From NCBI GenBank assembly GCA_018659375.1, contig JABJMO010000078.1, positions 1 through 51,476 on the forward strand: a stretch of DNA of 51,476 bases, read 5' to 3'. The stretch is from Methanobacteriota archaeon. Lineage in GTDB: Archaea > Thermoplasmatota > Poseidoniia > Poseidoniales > Poseidoniaceae. Shown in pieces: positions 33,293 to 42,059 of the stretch (position 1 is its first letter; each line of letters starts with the position of its first letter). The notes under the pieces are model-generated. The model had not been told where the DNA came from. It saw only the letters and a program-made list of their open reading frames with translations, and did no database searches. The position numbers were made by a program, and so were the translations under genes.

Positions 33293-34039
33293 TCACAGAC
33301 GGTTGAATAACTCAACAACCTCTTGCTCATGACATCTTTCCAAGGCTGGCTTTATCCAATACTTCCATGCCAATAAACCAACAATTAGTGCTGATATTGC
33401 ATCCCATACGTAATGCTGTTTTGTGGTGGTAATCGAAATAACTAGTAATGACCAAGCGAACCATAACCCCCCAAGTAGTATTTTTGCTCTTGTACCATCA
33501 TATCTATACCATCGGTGAACAATTAAAACTACCAGCATGCTTTGTACTATGTGCAATGAGGGCCAAGCATTCCATGGATTATCAACGCCATACAATAACT
33601 CAAACCAAGTGTGCCAAATCCCTAGGTCGGTGTCCAACACAGAATCTCTAAGGTCCACTTCGGCCGGTAACGTTAAAAAAATAACAAAGATCATTAGGGT
33701 TAATATTAGCAATGTTTGGTGAAAAATAATCACTTCCCTTTGGGTTTGTTCATTTTTCATGCCGAATAATCCTGCCATTGGGTAATAGAAATATAATGTG
33801 TAATATGGAAGAATCATCCATGGAATCACTGGAATCATCGAATCAAATCGTGTCTCGGGATCAAATGCTGTCCAATTGCGCCATTCGGAAAAATAATTTA
33901 TGACTAAATATCCTAATCCTAATCCTAAGACTACCATGAATAATAATGCCAAAGGTAAACGCAGTCCTTTGAAAGCATGGCGATTTTGCCAATGACTACT
34001 CCATAACTTCCATGGCTTTGACCCCCAGCGAATTGGCAT
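33293..34039 (-). CDS. PAP2-like (inositolphosphotransferase-type) membrane protein
   Basis: A 248-residue membrane protein with about six hydrophobic segments. The PAP2 halves are visible: NAWPSLHIVQS and, 30 residues later, TTKQHYVWDAISA, where H and D are the second catalytic pair. The arrangement with NAWPSLH and KQHYVWD resembles the Aur1/inositolphosphotransferase group of PAP2 enzymes, which move phosphorylated headgroups onto lipids. The N-terminal 25 residues are basic. It is the second PAP2-type protein in the window (see 22996-24429) but much smaller. ATG 34039; 41 nt separate it from the next leftward gene. Confidence 0.8.
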   Translation of the reverse strand: MPIRWGSKPWKLWSSHWQNRHAFKGLRLPLALLFMVVLGLGLGYLVINYFSEWRNWTAFDPETRFDSMIPVIPWMILPYYTLYFYYPMAGLFGMKNEQTQREVIIFHQTLLILTLMIFVIFLTLPAEVDLRDSVLDTDLGIWHTWFELLYGVDNPWNAWPSLHIVQSMLVVLIVHRWYRYDGTRAKILLGGLWFAWSLLVISITTTKQHYVWDAISALIVGLLAWKYWIKPALERCHEQEVVELFNRL

Positions 34040-34080
34040 TGTACTGCCATTTGGGGTTTGTTAATTAACAGTCTGTACGA

Positions 34081-35301
34081 TTAGAGAGAGATTCCACAAT
34101 GAGGGCAGGCTTTCCAGTTAGGCATTATTTGTTTTGAGCAATTTGGGCAGATGGAATTATTAACTTTGCTCAAAGAGTTATCCTGTGAATCTGCGCCAGG
34201 ACCATCTACTGCTTTTTGAGCGGTTTGTTGCCGCAAGAATTCCTGCATTACTTCCGGTGTTAGCGCATCATTTTGGGCAGCCATTTCCATCATTTTTACT
34301 TGCAATTCATTTTGTTTGTCCATGCGTTGATTTTGATGCTCTTGGGTCTGGGCAACCCGATCACGTTTTTTTGCTTGAACCTGTTCAAACAATGCCATGG
34401 CTTGGTCAGTTTTGTGTGAAGACTCTTTCATTCGAAGATTCAATTTCCCTTCATCACGCTTTAATTCAGCTTCCCAACGTGCTTCTTGTTTTCGTAAATC
34501 CTTTAATTCGCTCTGTAATTCGACAGTAACTTTACCTGCTGCTTCGGCTTTTTGAATATTAAATTCACATTCGATTCTTCTTAACATTGCAGCTTCTCGT
34601 ACGGCAATTCTTTCCATTAGTGCTTCAGCATGCGCTCCTTCAGTTTGTGTGGCGGCAGAAAGTTCTGCATTTAGTTGGATTATTTTTTCATTATCCGTTT
34701 GGTTTGCGGTAAGAAAAGCCTTCAGTAAGGTAAAGCCAAGAGTTGAGAGTGTAGAGCGCAATTCAACCTCTGTCCTCATCTCAAATTTATCTTGAAAAGC
34801 AGCACTTCGTAAATCTTCATCGCTTGAACACTCTGCCAGTGAGGGATTAACTACTCGCATCATCAATTCATTGTGTAATACCTCTGCTAGACGCTTTCTG
34901 TCTAACACAGGCGCACTATTGGCAAACATATTGAGTAATTTAGGGATGTCATCATTGCGTAACTGAACTCGCACATTGACAAATCCAGAAACCTTGCCAC
35001 CATTTGGTAGATTAGCGGAAAATGGAACCGATATATCGGCAGGTCCAGTCATGGCAAATAGTAATCTTCTATCCTTAGCAGTAACGCCCATCATTTCGCC
35101 CAAAAACCGGTTGAACCCACCAGCGATATTACCAACTATCTTCTCAGTTAAAATATCACCAATTCGTCCATCAACAATAAATACACACGCTTCATTTGGC
35201 TTCAAAACTACTTCTTGAGCCTTCCACGTGTTGATATTATTGGCATCCAACAATCTCGCTATAATGTTAGGGTTGTCTCTCCATCTAAACTTGTTACTCA
35301 T
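34081..35301 (-). CDS. SPFH-like domain protein with coiled coil and C-terminal zinc ribbon
   Basis: A 406-residue protein. The N-terminal region (about 25-200) has the pattern of an SPFH/Band 7 domain as found in bacterial virion-core/YdjL-like proteins: VVLKPNEACVFIVDGRIGD and, later, FVNVRVQLRNDD. A long charged helix (about 205-350, alternating Glu/Lys/Gln) follows as coiled coil. The last 22 residues are a zinc ribbon with C385, C388, C399 and C402. No signal peptide or membrane segment is seen. The ATG at 35301 is 9 nt after the stop of the helical gene upstream, so they are co-transcribed. A scaffold or oligomer-forming role is likely from the family; the target is unknown. Confidence 0.7.
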   Translation of the reverse strand: MSNKFRWRDNPNIIARLLDANNINTWKAQEVVLKPNEACVFIVDGRIGDILTEKIVGNIAGGFNRFLGEMMGVTAKDRRLLFAMTGPADISVPFSANLPNGGKVSGFVNVRVQLRNDDIPKLLNMFANSAPVLDRKRLAEVLHNELMMRVVNPSLAECSSDEDLRSAAFQDKFEMRTEVELRSTLSTLGFTLLKAFLTANQTDNEKIIQLNAELSAATQTEGAHAEALMERIAVREAAMLRRIECEFNIQKAEAAGKVTVELQSELKDLRKQEARWEAELKRDEGKLNLRMKESSHKTDQAMALFEQVQAKKRDRVAQTQEHQNQRMDKQNELQVKMMEMAAQNDALTPEVMQEFLRQQTAQKAVDGPGADSQDNSLSKVNNSICPNCSKQIMPNWKACPHCGISL

Positions 35302-35310
35302 TTCATCATC

Positions 35311-35856
35311 TCACTTGGTTTTTTGACGTAGACCACCAAGAATCTTAGCTCGTGAATTATAAAATCCCCGACAACTAGTAATCATTTGTTGGCACTGTTG
35401 AATAAAATTCTTAACATCTTCATCTGGTTTACTTGTACTAAATGCATGTTCTGCACTATTGGATATATTGATTGCCTTGGTGACCATTTCAATAACATCG
35501 TGATCATGTTTGATTAATTTTTTCAAATCAGCAACCTTAACGGATCTTGAACCTGAAAAGAAAGCATGATTCATTCCAGTCGCTGATTTATCCACATCTT
35601 CAATCATCGAATCAATCTCCGAAGTGGCTTGTTTTGCTACTTGAGCGAGTGGCATATTATTCGCTTTGAAGGCGATATCTTGAATGTTAGAGATATGGTT
35701 TCTTGCCCTAGTTCCGGCTCGCTTGATTTCATCGCGAATCAGTTTGTCGGCTTCTCGACGTTTACCTTTGGTATATCCCTCATAACTTGAAAGGACCAAT
35801 TGGATACCTCTCACGTAAGGTAATACTTCTAAGGGTACAGCAGGCATCGCTCTCAT
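35311..35856 (-). CDS. Helical protein paired with the SPFH/zinc-ribbon gene
   Basis: A 181-residue protein I do not recognise. It is helical throughout, with basic residues in the first half (YEGYTKGKRREADKLIRDE) and heptad-like spacing of hydrophobics, and has no membrane segment or Cys pair. ATG 35856 is preferred: it lies just after the thiQ stop, while the frame further upstream would overlap thiQ by 85 nt. It is followed by the SPFH/zinc-ribbon gene after 9 nt, so the two probably work together. It is also only 10 nt downstream of thiQ, so the thiamine operon may read into this pair. Confidence 0.58.
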   Translation of the reverse strand: MRAMPAVPLEVLPYVRGIQLVLSSYEGYTKGKRREADKLIRDEIKRAGTRARNHISNIQDIAFKANNMPLAQVAKQATSEIDSMIEDVDKSATGMNHAFFSGSRSVKVADLKKLIKHDHDVIEMVTKAINISNSAEHAFSTSKPDEDVKNFIQQCQQMITSCRGFYNSRAKILGGLRQKTK

Positions 35857-35866
35857 GTATACATTG

Positions 35867-36523
35867 TCACTGGTCGTTATTATTGCTTCCGTTACCAGAT
35901 TCACAGATTTTTGACCATTCAAGAATTCTATCAGCGACAATATTTGCTTCATCTTTGTCGTGTGTCACATGAATGGCACAGATGTTGTGTTGCTTGAGTA
36001 AATCTCTAATTTCTCTGGCTAGTTCTCTACGAGCATCGACATCTAGTGAAGACAGAGGTTCATCAAGCAATAATAACTTTGGGTTTGCTAATAATGCTCT
36101 AGCAAGTACCACCCTTTGTGCCTCACCACCAGATAATGTGGTGACTTTACGATTAGCAAACCCACTTAAATTGACTAATTGTAGAGAATCATTAACCAAT
36201 TGCTCTTTCATAATTTTAGATAATTTTTCATTATTGCCAAGAAGGATATTTTTAGCTACATTCAGATGCGGATATAAAATGGGTCTTTGGAATATAAATC
36301 CAACGCTATCGCTTATTTTTTCATCAATAGTAATTTCGCCATCTCCGCTTGACTCCAAGCCTGCTATCATCCTTAGTAGTGTGGTCTTCCCACAGCCGCT
36401 AGGGCCTAAAAGCGAGATTATTTCACCTGCTTTGAGTGTAAGGTTCATGTCTCGGAATAATATTTCCCCACTCAATTCTTTTTGTACTATTGTAATGTCT
36501 ATCACGATGTCATTGTTACCCAT
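35867..36523 (-). CDS. thiQ: Thiamine ABC transporter ATP-binding protein (ThiQ-type)
   Basis: A 218-residue importer-type ABC ATPase. Walker A GPSGCGKTT at 40-48, Q-loop IFQRPILYPHLNVAKNI, signature LSGGEAQR at 130-137, Walker B LLLDEPLSSLD at 151-161. It resembles ThiQ/FbpC-type subunits that energise thiamine or iron uptake. The start codon ATG (36523-36521) overlaps the stop of the permease gene by one base (TAATG). With ThiP and the ThiB-like binding protein next to it and a ThiN-domain regulator first in the operon, thiamine (or its phosphates) is the likely substrate. Confidence 0.88.
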   Translation of the reverse strand: MGNNDIVIDITIVQKELSGEILFRDMNLTLKAGEIISLLGPSGCGKTTLLRMIAGLESSGDGEITIDEKISDSVGFIFQRPILYPHLNVAKNILLGNNEKLSKIMKEQLVNDSLQLVNLSGFANRKVTTLSGGEAQRVVLARALLANPKLLLLDEPLSSLDVDARRELAREIRDLLKQHNICAIHVTHDKDEANIVADRILEWSKICESGNGSNNNDQ

Positions 36524-38277
36524 TAAAATCCACTCCCTTCTCCATTATCGCGAAACCGTTCTGCAATGAAAAATAAGATGAATGTCAACAGCATCAAAAC
36601 CGTCGCCGCAGCCATCGCCATTGGTTGAATCAATGGATTGAACTTTGGTTGGCTCATCAATTGATCAATTAGCACAGATAAAGTATCCCAAGAGCCCGAC
36701 CTTACTAAAATCCATGATGCACCAAATTCACCTAACGAAAACGCCATCGTCAATGCTCCTGCTACCACAAGTGGTGCTCTGAGGAATGCAGCTTTTCCAT
36801 GCCACCATGCTTTGATTGGACTCATACCAAGCATAATCGCCTGTTCATGGTATGATGAATCAATAGATCGCAAAGCAGGCAGAATTATTCTGATCACAAA
36901 TGGAGTGGTAATAATTATATGAGGTATTGCTGGTATTATGGCCCAACCAAATAAACCAGGGGACCACTTCAATAAGCCAAGTAAAATCCCAAGGCCAATC
37001 ATTACCGCTGAAAGGGCCAAAGGAATCATTGTAGCAAATTCAACAATCTTAGCAGTAGTGGCTTTTTGCTCTTGTTCTAAACGATTTATACATGATGAGA
37101 TAATCCAGCCTATGGGTAAAGCAAATGTGACGGTGATTAAACAATAAATCAGGGAATTAGACAAGGCGTCAGGTATTGCAGTAGTAGAATAATCACCAGA
37201 CCATGCTTCACTCCATGCTTCGCTTGAGTAAGTGAACTCACCAGTTGTTGCGTTGCGAATTCTAAAAGATGCAATAGTGACTAACATTAGTGGTAATATG
37301 GCAAAACAAACACCCAAGGCAATAATCATTTTTGCTAAATTATTCGGCCTTGATGATATTTGTTTGGCGTCTGATTCAGCAATTACAGCGTGGATAGTAG
37401 AATGCCGACGCTGTATTGATGTGGCGCAGATAATTGCTATCGACAATATGATTAATTGGACAATTGAAGTTGATAATACTACTTCGCTGGTGTCAATTCG
37501 ATAGCCATATATTCCAGCAGACCCGCCTGAATTGGCCATCAATGTTTCTAGTGTGTCTTGGTTTGGAGTTAGCCATCGAACTAGGGCAAAGGAAGTAAAA
37601 GAAAAAATGAAACAGAGTGTGGCTGCACACAACACCGCTGGTCCAATTATTGGTAACCAGAGGTTGCGAATTCGTGACAACCTATTTTGCCCCGCTGGCA
37701 AGAAATGCATTTGTTCTTCCCAAGTTCTGTCCATTGTCGACAAGGTTGGTTCGACAAATCGCATTACTAATGAGATATTAAACCATACATGAGCGGTAAT
37801 TAAGGCGATGAAATGCCCGGGATTTTCCCAGTTGGTAAAATTTGATAATTCGCCAACCATTCCAGACTCTAAGCGCAAATCAATACCCATTGCGGTCAAT
37901 GGTCCCCCAACATCGATCAGCATCAGAAATCCCATGGCTACTACGATTGAAGGAGTAACAAATGGGACTGCTAATATCGCTCTTAAGAGTTTGATATTTT
38001 TCCAGTTGTAGCGCCCCAAACACCAAGCAATTGGTAGTCCAATAATAACGGTGGCAATTGTTGAAATGGTAGCTTCAAGTAATGTGAATTTCAAGGCTTG
38101 TAACGACGATTGGGTAGTAAAGAAATTTTGGACTGCCACAACTGAATTAATTCCAGTAACTGATTCAAGGCGAGCAATAGCATACAATAATGGCAATACA
38201 GTCAGCGTTACGAAACAACAAACAGTAGTCCACTGTAATACTTTGACCAACACATTATGCTGGCCTGTTCTAGTCAA
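36523..38277 (-). CDS. thiP: Thiamine ABC transporter permease, two-domain (ThiP-type)
   Basis: A 584-residue permease with two fused domains of about six segments each, as in ThiP/FbpB. The importer loop (EAA motif) occurs twice: WEEQMHFLPAGQNRLSRIRNLWLP in the first half and YHEQAIMLGMSPIKAWWHG in the second. Both are cytoplasmic docking sites for the ThiQ ATPase. The gene starts with TTG at 38277, nine nt after the thiB stop, with GAGGT six nt ahead; I see no in-frame ATG near the family N terminus. Fused permease domains fit ThiP and Fbp families; the binding protein decides for thiamine. Confidence 0.88.
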   Translation of the reverse strand: MTRTGQHNVLVKVLQWTTVCCFVTLTVLPLLYAIARLESVTGINSVVAVQNFFTTQSSLQALKFTLLEATISTIATVIIGLPIAWCLGRYNWKNIKLLRAILAVPFVTPSIVVAMGFLMLIDVGGPLTAMGIDLRLESGMVGELSNFTNWENPGHFIALITAHVWFNISLVMRFVEPTLSTMDRTWEEQMHFLPAGQNRLSRIRNLWLPIIGPAVLCAATLCFIFSFTSFALVRWLTPNQDTLETLMANSGGSAGIYGYRIDTSEVVLSTSIVQLIILSIAIICATSIQRRHSTIHAVIAESDAKQISSRPNNLAKMIIALGVCFAILPLMLVTIASFRIRNATTGEFTYSSEAWSEAWSGDYSTTAIPDALSNSLIYCLITVTFALPIGWIISSCINRLEQEQKATTAKIVEFATMIPLALSAVMIGLGILLGLLKWSPGLFGWAIIPAIPHIIITTPFVIRIILPALRSIDSSYHEQAIMLGMSPIKAWWHGKAAFLRAPLVVAGALTMAFSLGEFGASWILVRSGSWDTLSVLIDQLMSQPKFNPLIQPMAMAAATVLMLLTFILFFIAERFRDNGEGSGF

Positions 38278-38286
38278 TACCAGACC

Positions 38287-39423
38287 TCATTCAGTTGCTG
38301 ACTGCCACTTGTCTAGCCAATTAGTCATCTCTTCGTTGATTCTAGTCATCTCAACATTGGCATTTTCTTGTGGTATGTCAGAGTGATAGCGATAACCATC
38401 TGTTTCTGGTAATCCATAGCCATCAAGAACCGGATACATTAGATTGTTCTCGGGCATTTGTGCATTGATTTCAGGACTCAGTAGATATTCTATGAATAGT
38501 TCAGCACCAGGGATATTTGCCGCACCGTTAATTATTCCTGCATATTCTACTTGTTGAATGGTTGACTTTGGTAATGTTAGTGAAGTAGAGTGGGTGTAAT
38601 TACTGGAGTAATAGGCTTCTACTCCGGGGGACTGACAATAAGATACTGTCAAGTGAGCATCTCCGATATATCCTGTAGTGTACTCACCATAGCCCCCTGT
38701 GTAGTGCGTTTCGTATGCCTCTGTCCACCCTGAGGTGATGATTGCCTCATTACTTGCCATGGCTTGCCACCAATCAAATGCGTTAGTACTTTCATCGTCA
38801 TCATTTTCAAAATAGTCGATGGTTGCGACCATGAATGATCTTCCAGGTGAAGAGGTTACTGGGGATGGGAATGCTGTTTTTCCTCGCCAAGTTTCCTCTG
38901 TTAGGTTCCATAATGATGCTGGTTCGCTAACATTTTCTCCATCAACAAAATTCTCATCATAATTCAAACAAACAGGTCCTTGGTCGAAAGGAACGGCTAG
39001 TGCTCCTGAATACGGTCTTGCTGCCTCTTCGCTTATGTTCTGGTAATTATCTGACTGAGTGTAAAGAGTTTCTCTGAGCAAACAATTGTCGATAGCAGTC
39101 TGTAAGTAGGTATTATCTAAGCCAATCATCAAATCCGCTTGTTGGGCTTGTTTTGTGAGCATCATTTGGTCTAATATTCCACCTGCGTCATCTTCTTTGA
39201 TAAATTCTATTTCATATCCAGTTCGGTTGGTAAATTCTTCTACCATGCTGTCACTTAACGCCAATATGTCATAAGTAAGTATTCGTAATTTTCCGTCATC
39301 TTTGTGGCCTGCGGAAAATGTAGAACATTCAACTGATTCATTTTCTGCTTCCAAGGCCCCTAAACACCCACTCATAGATCCGCAAACCATTACGGTCAAA
39401 CACAGTAATGCCTTAAGCCGCAA
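38287..39423 (-). CDS. thiB: Thiamine-binding lipoprotein of the ABC transporter (TbpA/ThiB-type)
   Basis: A 378-residue substrate-binding protein. The N terminus is a lipoprotein signal, MRLKALLCLTVMVCGSMSGC, with lipobox MSGC and acylation at C20. The mature part tracks TbpA/ThiB closely: LRILTYDILALSD, DLMIGLDNTYL, AVPFDQGPVCLNYD, TSSPGRSF, TSGWTEAYETH, LTVSYCQSPGVEAYY and the end motif LSPEINAQMPENNLMYPV. These are seen directly. The start is TTG at 39423, inside the end of the regulator gene (11-nt overlap); it is needed to give the full signal peptide. It would sit on the outer face of the membrane. Confidence 0.88.
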   Translation of the reverse strand: MRLKALLCLTVMVCGSMSGCLGALEAENESVECSTFSAGHKDDGKLRILTYDILALSDSMVEEFTNRTGYEIEFIKEDDAGGILDQMMLTKQAQQADLMIGLDNTYLQTAIDNCLLRETLYTQSDNYQNISEEAARPYSGALAVPFDQGPVCLNYDENFVDGENVSEPASLWNLTEETWRGKTAFPSPVTSSPGRSFMVATIDYFENDDDESTNAFDWWQAMASNEAIITSGWTEAYETHYTGGYGEYTTGYIGDAHLTVSYCQSPGVEAYYSSNYTHSTSLTLPKSTIQQVEYAGIINGAANIPGAELFIEYLLSPEINAQMPENNLMYPVLDGYGLPETDGYRYHSDIPQENANVEMTRINEEMTNWLDKWQSATE

Positions 39424-40285
39424 TCAATCCATCTCCTATTTGCGCAGATAGCTGGTGCGTTCGGTCAATTAACTCTAACGGATTGTGGGCGAGTATATAC
39501 AGACTTGGCTCCCAACCATAGCCACCTGCATCAATTATCACATCTAGCTTGGTATGAGACCCGATTATACGACCCTTTTCACACTGAGCAAATGCATAGC
39601 CGAGTTGCTCACATATTGCTTTTAGTTCATCAATGTCGACTTTATCGTTTTTTATTTCTGGCTTAATGTTGACAATTGAGGTTTTCGCATCATTTATTGT
39701 ATGGGCTTGTATTAGAATCCCTGCTAAGTGGTTTGAGACACCAAATGAAGGAGTTTCATGATGCCGCAATTTCCCGTTAACAATGGTAATTCTTCCGGGG
39801 AAGGCCGCTACTTGTTCAGCATCTCTAGCACCTTTGACGCATGATGCGATATTTAGCCCAACAGCCGGTAATACGTGGTGAATTCTCTTGACATCAAGAC
39901 GGCTAATTGCCCATTCTAATCTGCGGAGTAAGGCTCTTTCCTGCTGGCCTTTGTCTAAATCTAAGCCAGTAAGGGTCTTGTCAAATCGTAGAGTATGGTT
40001 TCCGCCAAATTGGAATTCTACAATTAATCTCTGACGAATCACGTTACTTTCAGGGCCGATTGCCGCAATGGCTTGCGATAATTCACTTGCCCATGCATCA
40101 ACCATTGCTTCGTCAGCTGATGCTGAAAGGTTGATTGTTGGTTTCTGTATATGTCTAGATATTGTGCTTTGAGTTGAGCCTAATAATGTGGCTATCTCTG
40201 ATTGGGACCATCCTTTTGTGCGTAAATCTTTGGCAATGTGCTGGTGTAATCTGTCCAGCCATTTGCTACCTACTTCTCCTAACAT
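39413..40285 (-). CDS. thiR: ThiR-type transcription regulator (HTH plus ThiN domain)
   Basis: A 290-residue regulator. A helix-turn-helix lies at about 18-48 (WSQSEIATLLGSTQSTISRH). The C-terminal half (about 125-288) is a ThiN domain: HHVLPAVGLNIASCV, QVAAFPGRITIVNGKLR, FGVSNHLAGILIQAH, and LDVIIDAGGYGWEPSLYIL. ThiN is a thiamine-phosphate synthase fold; with an N-terminal HTH it is the archaeal ThiR regulator of thiamine genes. Directly upstream of thiB-thiP-thiQ on the same strand, it probably controls the operon, including itself, in response to thiamine phosphate. ATG 40285 is preceded by an AGGAGAT Shine-Dalgarno. Whether it retains synthase activity is unknown. Confidence 0.87.
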   Translation of the reverse strand: MLGEVGSKWLDRLHQHIAKDLRTKGWSQSEIATLLGSTQSTISRHIQKPTINLSASADEAMVDAWASELSQAIAAIGPESNVIRQRLIVEFQFGGNHTLRFDKTLTGLDLDKGQQERALLRRLEWAISRLDVKRIHHVLPAVGLNIASCVKGARDAEQVAAFPGRITIVNGKLRHHETPSFGVSNHLAGILIQAHTINDAKTSIVNIKPEIKNDKVDIDELKAICEQLGYAFAQCEKGRIIGSHTKLDVIIDAGGYGWEPSLYILAHNPLELIDRTHQLSAQIGDGLIAA

Positions 40286-40535
40286 ATTATCTCCTAGAGT
40301 GTTCCTTTATTCAATGTTGCTGAAATAATATGCAATATGAATGGCATTTCAGGTGTTGGAATAACCATTAGTTGGTAAAATCAGCACATATTGAGCGCAT
40401 TTTGGGCGAGTGTTTTCTCTAACATCAGATTATTTTTATTTGACTGTAATTTGCGATAATATGGCTAGTTAATGGTTTTCTGTGCTTTGAATGTAATTTG
40501 AATTCTATTTAATTCAGGATGCATATAGAGCCTTA

Positions 40536-40558
40536 GGTGAGTTCTAGAACCAATCACC
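40536..40558. promoter_or_regulatory. Inverted repeat upstream of the PLP decarboxylase (site 1)
   Basis: A perfect 10-bp palindrome GTTCTAGAAC (40541-40550) is flanked by GGTGA (40536-40540) and TCACC (40554-40558), which also pair. It lies about 30-50 nt before the decarboxylase start and right after a CATATAG TATA candidate, a usual place for an archaeal operator. Confidence 0.4.
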
Positions 40559-40570
40559 GCATACTACAAA

Positions 40571-40586
40571 GGTCTAGCGCTAGACC
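40571..40586. promoter_or_regulatory. 16-bp perfect palindrome upstream of the PLP decarboxylase (site 2)
   Basis: GGTCTAGCGCTAGACC is a perfect palindrome ending 3 nt before the GTG (40590) and 9 nt before the ATG (40596). Its centre shares CTAG with site 1 (TTCTAGAA). It could be an operator at the transcription start or a hairpin covering the start codon. Confidence 0.45.
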
Positions 40587-40589
40587 GCT

Positions 40590-42020
40590 GTGATTATGAG
40601 AGCAGAAGTCCTCACACCATTCCTTGATGGATTGATGACTCGAATAGCCGATTACCACCTCGCCTCCCTCGGAAATGAACAAAAAACCGTAGATTACCTT
40701 ACGGAAGAATCTAGACGAAAGACTACTGATTTGTCACTACCATTGGAAGGAAATGGTCCCGAACGAGTTCTTGATGATATTGATGAATTTCTCAGGCAGT
40801 GTGTCAGAACTAACAATCCGCAGTTTATGAATCCGTTATGGGGTGGACTAAACTTGTCAGCCTTTGCTGGTGAGGTAATTGCGGCTTTGACCAACCAATC
40901 AATGTATACCTATGAATTATCACCGATTGCCACCTTAATCGAGAAAGCGATTATTTTCCGGATGATGGAAATAATTGGTTATGCTGATGGTTTTGGCACC
41001 TTTACCACCGGGGGGTCTAATGGTAATATGCTAGGGATGTTGTGTGCTCGTCAATCTCTCTACCCATCATCATCTAACGGAGGGTTTGATGGTACCAAGC
41101 ATGTTGCCTTTGTCTCTGCTGAAGCTCACTATTCAGTGCTAATGTCAGCCAATGTCATTGGGATTGGGCATCAAAATTTAATCAAAGTCGCCTGTGATTC
41201 ACATGGGCGAATGAAACCCGATGCACTTATCGATGAAATTCAACGGGCCCGACAAAATGATTTTATTCCATTCTGTGTAATTGCTACATCAGGCACTACG
41301 GTTAGAGGTGCATTTGATCCACTTAGAGAAATTGCGGCGATAAGCCACGATGAAAATATTTGGCTGCATGTCGATGCAGCATGGGGTGGAAGTTGCTTGT
41401 TTTCTAGCAAGCATCGAGATCTTATGGCGGGTGTAGAACTTGCTGACAGTGTGTGCTGGGATGCCCATAAAATGATGGGATTACCACTTATTTGCAGTGC
41501 CTTCTTAACCAAACACAAGGAGGTTCTCGGTGGTGTTTGTGCACACGGCAACGCTGCTCATTACTTATTTCATGAGAACACTAAAGATGTTGACCTTGGT
41601 CGATTTTCACTGCAGTGTGGTAGGCGCAATGATTCCTTGAAACTGTGGATCGCTTGGCGAGAAATCGGCGACGCAGGTTGGGCAGAAATGGTAGATAGGT
41701 ATTGTGAATTAGGTGATTATCTTCAAGCAGCAGTTCAATCACATCCTAAGCTCGAAATGATGTCTGAGCGCAGTTGGTCGAATATTTGCCTTAGATATGT
41801 AGTTGAAGGACATGATTTGAATGAATTAAATGCTGAATTACGTGCTCGACTTATTAGAGAGGGAATCCACTTAGTTAGTCGTTCAAATATTCTAAATGAT
41901 GTTGTAATCAGGGCTGTAGTGGCCAATCCATTAGTTGATGAATCAGTACTAAACGGTCTAGTGGACGCAATTGTTAGGCATGGTGACGAAATAGTCGCCG
42001 GAGTACCTGCTCAATTTTGA
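40590..42020 (+). CDS. Group II PLP-dependent amino acid decarboxylase
   Basis: A 476-residue decarboxylase of the glutamate/aromatic/cysteine-sulfinate group. Seen: NPLWGGLNLSAFAGEVIAAL (81-100), GTFTTGGSNGNMLGML, the PLP-stacking H180 in SAEAHYS, VDAAWGGSCL with D262, and the PLP lysine K294 in CWDAHKMMG. The substrate cannot be told; sulfinoalanine, glutamate, 2,4-diaminobutyrate and tyrosine decarboxylases are all in this group. GTG 40590 or ATG 40596 start; two palindromes lie upstream, so it is likely regulated on its own. It ends 39 nt before gcvT. Confidence 0.87.
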   Translation: MIMRAEVLTPFLDGLMTRIADYHLASLGNEQKTVDYLTEESRRKTTDLSLPLEGNGPERVLDDIDEFLRQCVRTNNPQFMNPLWGGLNLSAFAGEVIAALTNQSMYTYELSPIATLIEKAIIFRMMEIIGYADGFGTFTTGGSNGNMLGMLCARQSLYPSSSNGGFDGTKHVAFVSAEAHYSVLMSANVIGIGHQNLIKVACDSHGRMKPDALIDEIQRARQNDFIPFCVIATSGTTVRGAFDPLREIAAISHDENIWLHVDAAWGGSCLFSSKHRDLMAGVELADSVCWDAHKMMGLPLICSAFLTKHKEVLGGVCAHGNAAHYLFHENTKDVDLGRFSLQCGRRNDSLKLWIAWREIGDAGWAEMVDRYCELGDYLQAAVQSHPKLEMMSERSWSNICLRYVVEGHDLNELNAELRARLIREGIHLVSRSNILNDVVIRAVVANPLVDESVLNGLVDAIVRHGDEIVAGVPAQF

Positions 42021-42030
42021 TTCCCCCGAG

Positions 42031-42036
42031 TTTAAA
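42031..42036 (+). promoter_or_regulatory. TATA box candidate for gcvT
   Basis: TTTAAA starts 29 nt before the gcvT ATG (42060). There is no Shine-Dalgarno sequence in the short space between, which fits a leaderless mRNA starting at or near the ATG. The same motif and distance recur before gcvPA. Confidence 0.5.
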
Positions 42037-42059
42037 GAGCGCCTCGATATAGCACAATC

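Larger units (their letters stand above)
40286..40589. other. 304-nt divergent intergenic region between thiR and the PLP decarboxylase
   Basis: The only gene-free stretch over 300 nt inside the window. It is AT-rich (for example TTATTTTTATTTG near 40430). It holds the thiR ribosome-binding site near 40290, AT-rich TATA candidates for leftward transcription (about 40330-40340, ATATTATTT on the minus strand), CATATAG (40522-40528) as rightward TATA candidate, and two palindromes at its right end, given separately. TGAAAT/ATTTCA (40319 and 40347 region) is a loose inverted repeat. I see no convincing RNA gene and no THI-box riboswitch. Confidence 0.6.

Noticed and set aside
40286-40589. TPP riboswitch ahead of the thiamine operon
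   Set aside because: I find no THI-box pair (CTGAGA and ACCTGA blocks in order); the HTH-ThiN regulator explains control better.
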